Shown here piece after piece: positions 55,761-64,000 of a stretch of DNA of 64,000 bases. The position numbers and the translations under genes were made by a program. The stretch is taken from NCBI GenBank assembly GCA_963556195.1, contig OY744551.1, positions 2,505,001 to 2,569,000 of the forward strand, read 5' to 3'. The notes below the pieces were generated by a model. That model worked only from the letters and a program-made list of their open reading frames with translations, made no database searches and had not been told where the DNA came from. Position 1 is the first letter of the stretch. Each line of letters starts with the position of its first letter. Origin of the DNA: Sepiola atlantica. Its lineage: Eukaryota; Mollusca; Cephalopoda; Sepiida; Sepiolidae.

Positions 55761-55851
55761 ATGCTCTATCCAGTATATTGAGCTTCAGTTTTTATCCGGA
55801 TGTTTCACTAATTATAAGACATTAGTTGACGCTTATATTTTTTGTTGGATT

Positions 55852-55856
<5 letters not shown>

Positions 55857-55940
<84 letters not shown>

Positions 55941-55945
55941 TTAGG

Positions 55946-55999
<54 letters not shown>
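55857..55999. repeat. (TA)n microsatellite, interrupted
   Basis: TA runs with one taggtcatata break at 55942. Confidence 0.95.
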
Positions 56000-56001
<2 letters not shown>

Positions 56002-56378
56002 TAAGGTCATCAAAATAAGGGTCCTATCTTTAAATTTGAATAACTTGAATTTGAATAACTTCCATAAAATAAAAGTTAAACCCACCAAACTTTATGTGTG
56101 TGTAGACTGACCCTTCCGAGATTTTTTGAAATAAACAAAACAAATTCTAGCCGAAAAACACTTCTTAAAACTTACAAAAACTAAAGTATTGTTTTTTACA
56201 CTGTTTTGAGTTTTTTAAGCAAAAATAATGTTTTCTAAATGAGGGTACGTTCCTTAGGGCTAATACGGCTCATGCTTGCTTCGGAAGGGGTCCTTTACTT
56301 ATTCTAAAAGAAAAATTAAAAAATCAATAAATAAAAAAGTTATGAATTTTTTAAAATAGAACCCTTATTTTTGCCCAA

Positions 56379-56382
<4 letters not shown>
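56000..56382. repeat. inverted-end unit between TA arrays
   Basis: aaaataagggtcctat near 56013 and ataga-acccttattttt near 56360 are inverted partners, and ggtcat/tgacc lie at the outer TA borders. Interior has no motif. Confidence 0.5.

Positions 56383-56461
<79 letters not shown>
56383..56461. repeat. (TA)n microsatellite
   Basis: TA array. Confidence 0.95.
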
Positions 56462-56463
<2 letters not shown>

Positions 56464-56464
56464 C

Positions 56465-56815
56465 CTAAATTTATAGTCCACGCCCGCATTATATTTAGTC
56501 CAACAATCAGCAAATACTCACCGAGTGTCAAATATAAGTGTCAAAAATATCCCTGGTGACAGATGGCAGAAATGTTCGTAGCGATAGCCAGTGGTTTGAT
56601 TACACGTAGATTGTTGAACTCTATTATTAACTAGAAAATCAACCGTAATTTGAAAAAAGTGCCGTAAAAAACGGCTCTATGTTCGCGGAACGAGAGCTTC
56701 AAACGGCAATTAGTGCCATTGAAAATCCAAAGTTTGTCATCAATGAACCGAATGCCTTCCCAACAAGTGTTCGCTTTTACTCGATTCGTAAGCAATACTC
56801 GTAACTCACCGCCCC
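56465..56815. other. no feature recognised
   Basis: Unique-looking, less AT-rich sequence without a convincing exon. Confidence 0.35.
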
Positions 56816-56817
56816 AT

Positions 56818-57050
56818 GGGAGGTGACGGTGGCTTAGTGGTTAACGATATAGACTAACAATCCGGGTGTGCCAAGTTCAAATCCAGTTCGTTCCACGGAA
56901 AAAACTTCTACTTAGGATGTTGGCAACCTTCACGTGGTCTCTCGCGTAAGTACCCGGTGTCTTTCTAGAAAAGATTCTAACTAGAAAAATATCGCGAAAA
57001 CCAATGCTAACAATAGAATACTCTGATTCATACGAAATGAATGACCGCCT
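56818..57050 (+). repeat. tRNA-derived SINE (Ser/Leu-like), copy 2
   Basis: ggaggtgacggtggcttagt head, B-box gttcaaatcc, then the same body as 46797-47045 (gtaagtacccggtgtctttc, ctaactagaaaaatatcg). Confidence 0.78.
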
Positions 57051-57500
57051 ATGAGTAATTAGTTTATATTGATAAGTACTCTCATGATGTTCCTCATTTT
57101 TCGGCTGACATTCATCTCAGTCTCATTAACCCTTATTCTCGAGTGGCTCTTGACCTTTATAATCGGTGCTCCAAAAGTATGAAAAAGTGTCTTATATCGT
57201 GTATTGATTTACTCCTCTCCAGGAGTTAGGCACAAGGCCAGTTTTTATCTTACTCCCACAAGGTAAGATGTGATTCAAGGTCGGGTTGGGACAGTGGGGT
57301 TTAAAAATTGCCTGGGCAGCCTCGTCGGCATTCCCCGGTAGGGGCGCCTCAGGCAGTAAGCAATAAACTTACTCCTCCCCTAAGAGGGGAGGCGAAGCCT
57401 GGGAGGGTGGACCTCCTAGAACTGCACAGGACAGACCTATACACCGGCGTAAATCAATCCCTGAAGGTCAAGACAATACCAGTCTATGGGGTGCAGTATC
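57051..57500. repeat. LINE-UTR-like repeat joined to GC-rich repeat
   Basis: 57100-57180 matches 22540-22600. 57200-57500 is the reverse complement of the GC-rich unit at 63400-63720 (ctcgtcggcattccccggta; ggaggtggacctcctagaac in reverse). The open frame 57308-57613 runs through this repeat and is not a gene. Confidence 0.65.
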
Positions 57501-58190
57501 CATCGGAACAGATACTAACCGTGACATTCGTAAAGAAAAGGCCGTTGCGATCGAAAATGACGTCATACACATTGGGACAAGCGAGACATGCTGTAAGGTC
57601 AGGCTATCGATAATGAATGACAGCTTGTTTTAACTATTAGAAAACTTCTTTTTTAATATTTCACATTTTAGGGGGAAAAAGCAAGTATTTGTTATTTTAT
57701 TTTAGATTTTTCTTATTAAGACAGCTTTTTTATGTACTAACGATTTACCGTTTATCAAGGCCCAAAAGCCACTTGAAGATAAGGGTTAATGAGTTTGTCA
57801 GGTGATCACAAAGGGTGGAACATGGGCTTAGACATTAGAGCATTCCGCGTTTTCTCTAACCTATTGCAGCGGTTGTAGCCAGTTTCAAAGGCGGCTTTTG
57901 ATACCCTGGTATCAATGGTTGATAAGATTCTTGATAAGTTTGGCAACTCAAATCCCGACGCCCGAACCACTCGGCCATTGTTGAACAGCGAATAAACGGT
58001 GATAAGTTTAACACTTGATGTGGCGACTTGACGTCATAAGAGCGTTCTACTTAGTGAAAGGAACGATGCATTTATAGCTAGCGACGTCATGCTGTGTTAA
58101 TACTACACTTACAGTACCCATCTAGACGGGTTTTCTAGGAGCTACAAATAATAATAATATATATAAATAATAATATAATAATATATAAAT
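57500..58190. other. mostly unassigned; short repeat piece at 57757-57795
   Basis: 57757-57795 is the minus-strand copy of the cccttatcctcgagtggctt phrase. The rest shows no recognisable feature. Confidence 0.4.

Positions 58191-58191
<1 letters not shown>

Positions 58192-58250
<59 letters not shown>
58192..58250. repeat. (TA)n(GA)n microsatellite
   Basis: TA then GA runs. Confidence 0.9.
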
Positions 58251-58251
<1 letters not shown>

Positions 58252-58519
58252 TAATCCAGGTAAAGTAGATAAAAATACACAGAATTTCAACCGGGCTTAT
58301 AAAAAAGTGCTCAATAGTAAATCTAGTTATTTATAAAATTATTTTTTATTTATACAGACATATACAAAAAGCTGCTATACTTGCATGTCGATGTTATCGA
58401 TCAATAGTTATTAGAAACGAAGATCTCATCAGGCGGAAAAACTCTGATCTTTCACTCAGATGTTCATATTGGGATAGCCCAATTTTTTTTGTACATGTCT
58501 GTATGAATAAAATAATTAT

Positions 58520-58520
<1 letters not shown>
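58251..58520. repeat. unit of the aatccaggtaaagta ... ctgatgagatctcag family
   Basis: Starts with aatccaggtaaagta, has ccggg-ttataaaaa-gtgctcaat, then gatctcatcaggcgg and a tail tacatgtctgtatgaataaa before TA repeats. Same order as 60098-60330, so this is a genuine dispersed element of about 270 bases. Its class is unclear. Confidence 0.6.
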
Positions 58521-58793
<273 letters not shown>

Positions 58794-58859
58794 ATGAAAT
58801 GATCCGACGTAATGGAAAATGAAAAAAGTAAAGCCTAAAACTATATTATCTACGTATTA

Positions 58860-58902
58860 ATCAACGTTTCGTCTTTATTTATAAGACTTCCTCACGATGA
58901 AG
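58860..58902 (-). ncRNA. degenerate hammerhead-like motif
   Basis: Minus strand GTGAGGA in place of CTGAAGA, then GTCTT/AAGAC, GAAACGTTGATT. Clear relative of 17601-17642 with a broken core. Confidence 0.35.
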
Positions 58903-58904
58903 AA

Positions 58905-59719
58905 AAATGCAGAAAAATGATCATACAATCTTCAATTTGAAAGTGGCGAGTCTCGACTGGTTTGCGACTGAAAGAATAAAAAAATTGAAAAAAAAAGTTT
59001 ATTATTTTTAGCCTTGAAAAAAGTTATTATCTTGGTCATCGTGTCAAAACTAGTGTAGTGCGCAATGGTGGATGGGGAAGGGGCGGATGTCTGACCCAAT
59101 GCCACGTTTGACACGGATAATCCAGACAGTCTTTCTTTCAAAGCTAAACATAATAAAGTCATAAAAACTTCATAAAAAACTCCATTGACTAATACTACTT
59201 ACACGCAGCCAAATTGCCCTTTTCAATTGTTTTGATTCTTTCAATCGCAAACAAGCCGACACTCGCCGCTTTCAGGCAAAGCAAATTCATGATTTTATTG
59301 TTATTTTTCTGCATTTTGCTTCTAAACGTTCATGAATACATAAATAACATAATTTTTGGCTTTTTCATTTTCATTTTTTTGAGTCGGCACTGCTTGATTC
59401 CAATGGCAAGTACTTAAGGACCACTGGAAACACCTTTATGAAACAATGGTTTATAATGTGTCTACTCCTTTCTACTTATTCAAACTGGCGTAACCACGCT
59501 CAAAGACACCGAACATTTTTTCTTTCTCACCAACAAGTCGATACCACCGGACATTTTCTTTCTCACCAAGTCATTAACACCAGACGATGAAGAAAAAAAA
59601 AAGAAAAAAAAGCACTTTGCTCTGACGGGGAATATTTTATATTCGAAAGCTTAGTTTAAAATAAATAAATATTATTTATTTATTTTAACAAACACTATTG
59701 TTATTGTTTTTCAAAAAAA

Positions 59720-59720
<1 letters not shown>
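58905..59720. other. no feature recognised
   Basis: AT-rich sequence. Contains a short duplicate phrase (tttctcaccaa...gtc, twice near 59525-59570). Confidence 0.35.

Positions 59721-59723
<3 letters not shown>

Positions 59724-59800
<77 letters not shown>
59724..59800. repeat. (TA)n microsatellite
   Basis: TA array. Confidence 0.95.
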
Positions 59801-59807
<7 letters not shown>

Positions 59808-59952
59808 AAAAATAATGTGAAAAAAGTTTATATTTTGTTATAACTTTTTATTTTTTATTTTTTTATTTATTTATTTTTTTATATATTTTGAAGTGTAGGA
59901 ATATGAATTGTTCTGTAAAGAAAAATAGGTTTTTCTTGATGATAGGGAGAAC

Positions 59953-60010
59953 TTTTTATAAACCCGGTTTTAAATTCTTTGGATTACTACCCTGTGAATG
60001 ATTTACCTGG

Positions 60011-60098
<88 letters not shown>

Positions 60099-60157
60099 CC
60101 AGGTAAATCATTCACAGGGTAGTAATCCAAAGAATTTAAAACCGGGTTTATAAAAAG
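59953..60157. repeat. palindrome with (TA)n centre
   Basis: Arms of about 60 bases (ttataaacccggttttaaat on the left, its complement on the right) flank an 84-base TA core (60013-60096). Arms are practically identical, so the whole could extrude as a cruciform. The arm sequence is the start of the family at 58251. Confidence 0.9.
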
Positions 60158-60164
60158 TGCTCAT

Positions 60165-60262
60165 TATAAACTGAGATCTCATCAGGCAGAGTTAGAATCT
60201 GTCTTTCCAAATATGATCTAAGGTTAAGATCGGATTCTAACTCTGCCTGATGAGATCTCAGT
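60165..60262. repeat. hairpin, arms about 35 bases
   Basis: aaactgagatctcatcaggc...gagttagaatc and its complement gattctaactc...gcctgatgagatctcagttt enclose a short core. Followed by gataacatcgacatgccagt as in 29090-29110. Confidence 0.85.
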
Positions 60263-60337
60263 TTATAATAACTGTTGACTGATAACATCGACATGCCAGT
60301 GTCGCAGATTTTGTACATGTCTGTGTAAATAAAAATA

Positions 60338-60340
<3 letters not shown>

Positions 60341-60424
<84 letters not shown>
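60341..60424. repeat. (TA)n(TG)n compound microsatellite
   Basis: TA then TG run. Confidence 0.95.
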
Positions 60425-60429
<5 letters not shown>

Positions 60430-60521
60430 TTGTTACTCCCGACTGTTTTACTGGTAGAATACCCCATTTCAGACTCCAGACAATGTCGGGTCATCAGGAG
60501 AGAATACGCACCGTTTCAGGG

Positions 60522-60625
<104 letters not shown>

Positions 60626-60799
60626 GATTCAATGAATTGGAACATTACAATTGTTCCAGGAATTAGAACAGCAAGTCTAGTATGGCGTACGATCGTTTCC
60701 AAAACATTTTGGAAATACTTTATTTTATAAATTAACAAAGCTATTCCAAAACGTCTTTCATCAGCACGTCTTACAGAAATTCAAGGAAAAAATAACAAG

Positions 60800-61290
60800 C
60801 TGTTTAGAAATTTGGGGACAGATTTGTGATTATCAAAAAGTGGGGGATCAGTTAACGTAAAATGCATATAGGACATTGATCACTTTACTAAAATCTAAAA
60901 TATTTGAAAAAAAAAATTTTAAAGCACGGAATTCTCTAACGACATGATAGGTAATACGACACAGAATTTTTTTTTCTTTAATTTCTGATGGTCAAAAAGT
61001 GGGGGATCAGTTTACATTAAATTTATATAGGAAACTGATCCCCCATCTAAAATTTCAAATAATTTTTTTAATTTTCAAAAACACGAAATTCTCTAGCAAT
61101 CTGAAAAAAATGTTTTAAATTGGTCAGTAAAAAGTTTGGAAAACCGGGTTGTGTACAATTGCAAACGAGCGCCAATTTTTTTTTTAATTCCGTGGTTTTG
61201 GGAAAAAAAATTGAAAATTTTAGATTTTAGAAGGGGGATCAGTTTCCTATATGAATTTAACGTTAAATGATCACCTACTTTTTGATAATG
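60800..61290. repeat. unclassified repeat with gggggatcagttt units
   Basis: gtgggggatcagtt (60841, 61002), its inverse actgatcccccat (61036) and aagggggatcagtttcctat (61232) show direct and inverted units of about 190-230 bases. Related to 48590-48935. Confidence 0.6.
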
Positions 61291-61394
61291 GGATGCGACT
61301 TGTATCGACTGTTTTGCGCCCTCGTCAGTGATAGAATAGGCAACAAACCCTGAACATGCAGCAGCGTCAGCAGAGAGCCGCAAGCGGTCTAAAT

Positions 61395-61610
61395 ATTCCA
61401 ATCTGTGGAGACGAGTGGAGTGATTGGCTCTGCCACAAGCGACTTCCTCGGCAGCCTTGGTCTATTAATGACGGACAACACCGGAGACAATCGCGAATTT
61501 ACTTGGATTTACGAGCGCCTTTCTATCGCCATTATTCGTGGAAACGCCTTGAGTCTGCTCTCGGCCTGCCAAGCCAGTCGGACATTCGAAGAAAACTATG
61601 GACTGTGATA
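61395..61610 (+). other. possible coding exon of unknown protein
   Basis: An open stretch closing at TGA reads SVETSGVIGSATSDFLGSLG, LLMTDNTGDNREFTWIYERL, SIAIIRGNALSLLSACQASR, TFEENYGL. Composition is balanced, unlike the surrounding AT-rich DNA, and GC content is raised. I do not recognise a family and no clear acceptor or start is visible; an overlapping 98-codon frame (61356-61652) is also open. Could be an exon of a plus-strand gene, a retroelement piece, or chance. Confidence 0.25.
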
Positions 61611-61659
61611 CGATTATATATAAGGAATCAGGATTTCTTTATATTAAACTAAACAGTGT

Positions 61660-62100
61660 CGGAGTGACGAATAAGGGATTTATTAATTATTTATTTATTG
61701 AATCATTAATAGTTTACTTTTTCACCGAATGGATCAGTGTAATATATTTGTTTCTTATGTTTTATTTGTGATTGAATAAAATAGTATTACCCTTGTTTAT
61801 TTTTTAAATCGTAAATTTTTTCAGCTGAAAATATTTTACTGTTTATAAAAACACAGGTTTTATTATTTAACAATTTTGAGAGAAAAAAAACTTTTAAATT
61901 AGTGGTTGTTATATTTCGGATCCATTTATAAAAAAAATACTGATTTTATTTTCACAATGAAATTGAAAAAAAGAAAGATTTTCCAATAATAGTGAGTTGT
62001 TTTCTGTAAACTAGAGTACAGACATTCCTAGGTATCGGTTGCTAATCGCCGACAATTTATTAACGTCACAGTTCGTAGCCATTTTGAATGAAATAATTCA
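61660..62100. other. no feature recognised
   Basis: AT-rich sequence. Confidence 0.35.
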
Positions 62101-62109
62101 AGTTGTCCA

Positions 62110-62470
62110 TGAGCTTGCTGCTCTGGTACCCCCACGACGTAGATTCACTAGACCAACCCGACAATCTGCCAGATCCCATCCATTCACTGTGGAGGTCCCC
62201 AGATGCCGGAGAGTTTTCTACTCCCAAAAGCTTCTTTCCTCGTGCTGCTGGACTCTGGAACTCCCTCCCTGCTCCCTGCTTTCCTGACGTTACTGACATG
62301 CAGAAATTTAAAACTAATGTAAACAGACATCTCGCTGCGCAGCTCCCAATTTAGGTTGACCGACCCCCCCCCCCCCCAATAAAAAAACCTTCACCCTTTT
62401 TTCTCAGTAGGCCCTTACGTCTACAGTGGCGGCCTGCCTTGTTTGGGGTGAACTATGTTAAAAAAAAAAT
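62110..62470 (+). pseudogene. LINE 3' end (family A), plus-strand copy
   Basis: Reads RSPDAGEFSTPKSFFPRAAG, LWNSLPAPCFPDVTDMQKFK, TNVNRHLAAQLPI and stop, then a UTR with a C14 run and ggcctgccttgtttggggtg, ending in a poly-A. Upstream sequence is in another frame (HPFTVEVPRCRRVFYS), so a frameshift is present. Cleanest poly-A tail of the family here. Confidence 0.75.
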
Positions 62471-62780
62471 GTTTTAATTATTTCCCATCACTGGTTTCAA
62501 ATCAAAAACGGTAAAACTTGAATGAATTATCTCCCATAGTTTTTTAATCATTATCAAGGGAAGTAACTCTCAAATAAGTTATCTCCCATTTCGTCCTTTA
62601 ACCAAATTTTCATTTGTTTATTTTTACTATTATCTAGAATCACAGTGGTGGTGGTACAAGTAGAAGATACGTCATCGACAATCAGTCCGAGCGTGGCTTT
62701 CTTGCTGACGTGTTTAGGTATAGTTCTGTTCAACACTAGGACGTTCATCCTCCAAGGCATATCCTTCTCCATTCATTGTT
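62471..62780. other. no firm feature; agttatctccc motifs
   Basis: Contains attatctcccat and agttatctcccat, forms of the GGGAGATAACT motif that I associate with mollusc noncoding DNA (also near 19628). A 72-codon minus-strand open stretch (62772-62554) has no recognised domain. Confidence 0.35.
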
Positions 62781-62900
62781 AATCGTCCGATAGAATGCCG
62801 ACAGGGCTGCTCACGCATTTTTTTTATAGGCCAGAGTGCATTCATCTAGTGCGCTGGCTTTTCAAAAGCCCACCTGACTTTTTGACTAACCTCCTCTCGG
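62780..62900. repeat. partial GC-rich repeat unit
   Basis: gaatgccgacagggctg...gcgctggcttttcaaaagcc matches 63616-63690 (gaatgccgacggggctg...gcgctggcttttcaaatccc). Confidence 0.6.
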
Positions 62901-63224
62901 GGGAAGGTAAATAGCTGATTTAATCAACGTTTGTCTCTGTAAAGCTTCTTTTTTTTTCCTATATATAAAATACATGCTCAAATATTCCATAGGTTCACAA
63001 TTGACTTATATTTGAAAAGTTTTACATTTTAATTAAAACATTCCGTCTGTTAAACAAATAAAGAACTTTCACCTCTTCTTTTCCTACATATTTTAATTGT
63101 ACAAAATGTATGCTAAAATCTTCCTCAGTTTAAGGATTGAGTTATGTTTGAGATTAAAAAAAAATCCATTTTAGTTTTAATTAGCCGCAATTCGCCATTA
63201 TCTCACCACGTAACCCATCAATTG

Positions 63225-63322
63225 CCTTCGGGCTAGGATCTAAGTGTAGTACCTGTTCTGTCCTCGGTCAGTGAATAGGATATCCTTCTAGACTGAGGCA
63301 CTGTTTATTTTTGTCCCAATTG
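63225..63322. repeat. unclassified repeat (partner of 22985)
   Basis: gtcctcggtcagtgaatagg and ccttctagactgaggca as at 22985-23112, directly leading into the GC-rich tandem unit. Confidence 0.5.
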
Positions 63323-63397
63323 TTGTGGGGTACAAATCACCCCTATTGAAGAACTAATGGAAGCAACCATCTATAACCATGGTTGCAAAGACTCAAA

Positions 63398-64000
63398 CAG
63401 AGGACATCTCCTATCATGTGAGTGTCCACGTGTGGTATCTGTTCCGATGGATACTACACCCTATAGACTGGTGTTGTCTTGGCCTTCGGGGCATGATTCC
63501 GCCGGTCTATGGGTCTGTCCTGTGCAGTTCTAGGAGGTCCACCCTCCCAGGCTTTGCCTCTCCTCTTTGGGGAGGAGTAAGTTGATAGCTTACTGCCTGA
63601 GGCGCCCCTACCGGGGAATGCCGACGGGGCTGTCCAGGCAATTTTTAATGGCTAAAGCGCTCACGTTCTCGGGCGCTGGCTTTTCAAATCCCACTTTCCG
63701 ACCTTGTGTCACATACTCCTATAGTGGGTAGGTGTTAAATATCGAGGACATCTCCTATCATGTGAGTGTCCACGTGTGGTATCTGTTCCGATGGATACTA
63801 CACCCTATAGACCGGTGTTGTCTTGGCCTTCGGGGCATGATTCCGCCGGTCTATGGGTCTGTCCTGTGCAGTTCTAGGAGGTCCACCCTCCCAGGCTTTG
63901 CCTCTCCTCTTTGGGGAGGAGTAAGTTGATAGCTTACTGCCTGAGGCGCCCCTACCGGGGAATGCCGACGGGGCTGTCCAGGCAATTTTTAATGGCTAAA
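63398..64000 (+). repeat. GC-rich tandem repeat, 344-base period, cut by window end
   Basis: 63400-63655 is repeated almost exactly at 63744-64000. Landmarks: gaggacatctcctatcatgt, gtctatgggtctgtcctgtg, gaggcgcccctaccgggg. GC content is far above the window average. A reversed diverged copy is at 57200-57500. The 65-68-codon open stretches in it are not genes. Confidence 0.85.

Noticed and set aside
57308..57613. 101-codon ORF as a gene
   Set aside because: Most of it is the reversed GC-rich repeat also seen at 63.4-64 kb.

Overview
This is a eukaryotic nuclear window from an AT-rich, repeat-dense genome. The decisive clue is a split gene on the minus strand whose six exons join into a 233-residue lens S-crystallin, a protein family found in cephalopods. 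A 28-residue Gly/Ser/Met-rich loop encoded by its own exon makes a squid, cuttlefish or bobtail squid somewhat likelier than an octopus; that is an inference. TTAGGG-like arrays, tRNA-derived SINEs, LINE 3' ends, mariner-type MITEs and dozens of (TA)n microsatellites fit a cephalopod genome.

Layout. 1-9.4 kb (downstream of the gene): degenerate tandem repeats, LINE tails, a TIR element, a GATA array, three hammerhead-ribozyme-like sequences, a decayed Penelope-like element (PLE) end and a 29-bp minisatellite. 9.5-14.4 kb: a 36-bp minisatellite of about 137 units that happens to keep one reading frame open. 14.4-16.3 kb: SINE, CR1-like LINE and a TTAGGG-like array. 16.47-49.86 kb: the S-crystallin gene, whose introns hold nearly all other features. 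Intron 2 contains a 16-kb block of four almost identical full-length PLEs: three head-to-tail on the minus strand and one inverted, each with an intact 702-codon ORF (reverse transcriptase plus GIY-YIG nuclease). 49.86-50.05 kb: a compact promoter with TATA box, AP-1 site and E-box, bounded upstream by a trinucleotide array. 50.7-64 kb: SINEs, MITEs, TA arrays, inverted repeats, LINE tails and a GC-rich tandem repeat running off the right edge.

The most interesting non-gene signal is a set of hammerhead-ribozyme (HHR) motifs with a CTGANGA - stem II - GAAA core. The best examples are at 21698-21742, at the 3' end of a tRNA-derived SINE; at 3987-4044, next to a B-box-like sequence; and an inverted pair at 3608-3699. 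Many degenerate relatives sit next to (TA)n arrays or inside inverted repeats, and one lies in the tail of the decayed PLE. PLEs are known to carry hammerheads. The combination here suggests a shared HHR-bearing 3' module used by PLEs and by short nonautonomous retroelements. That link is inference and testable.

Exon borders were called by reading GT/AG sites and frame by eye. Repeat names are family-level only, because no database search could be run.
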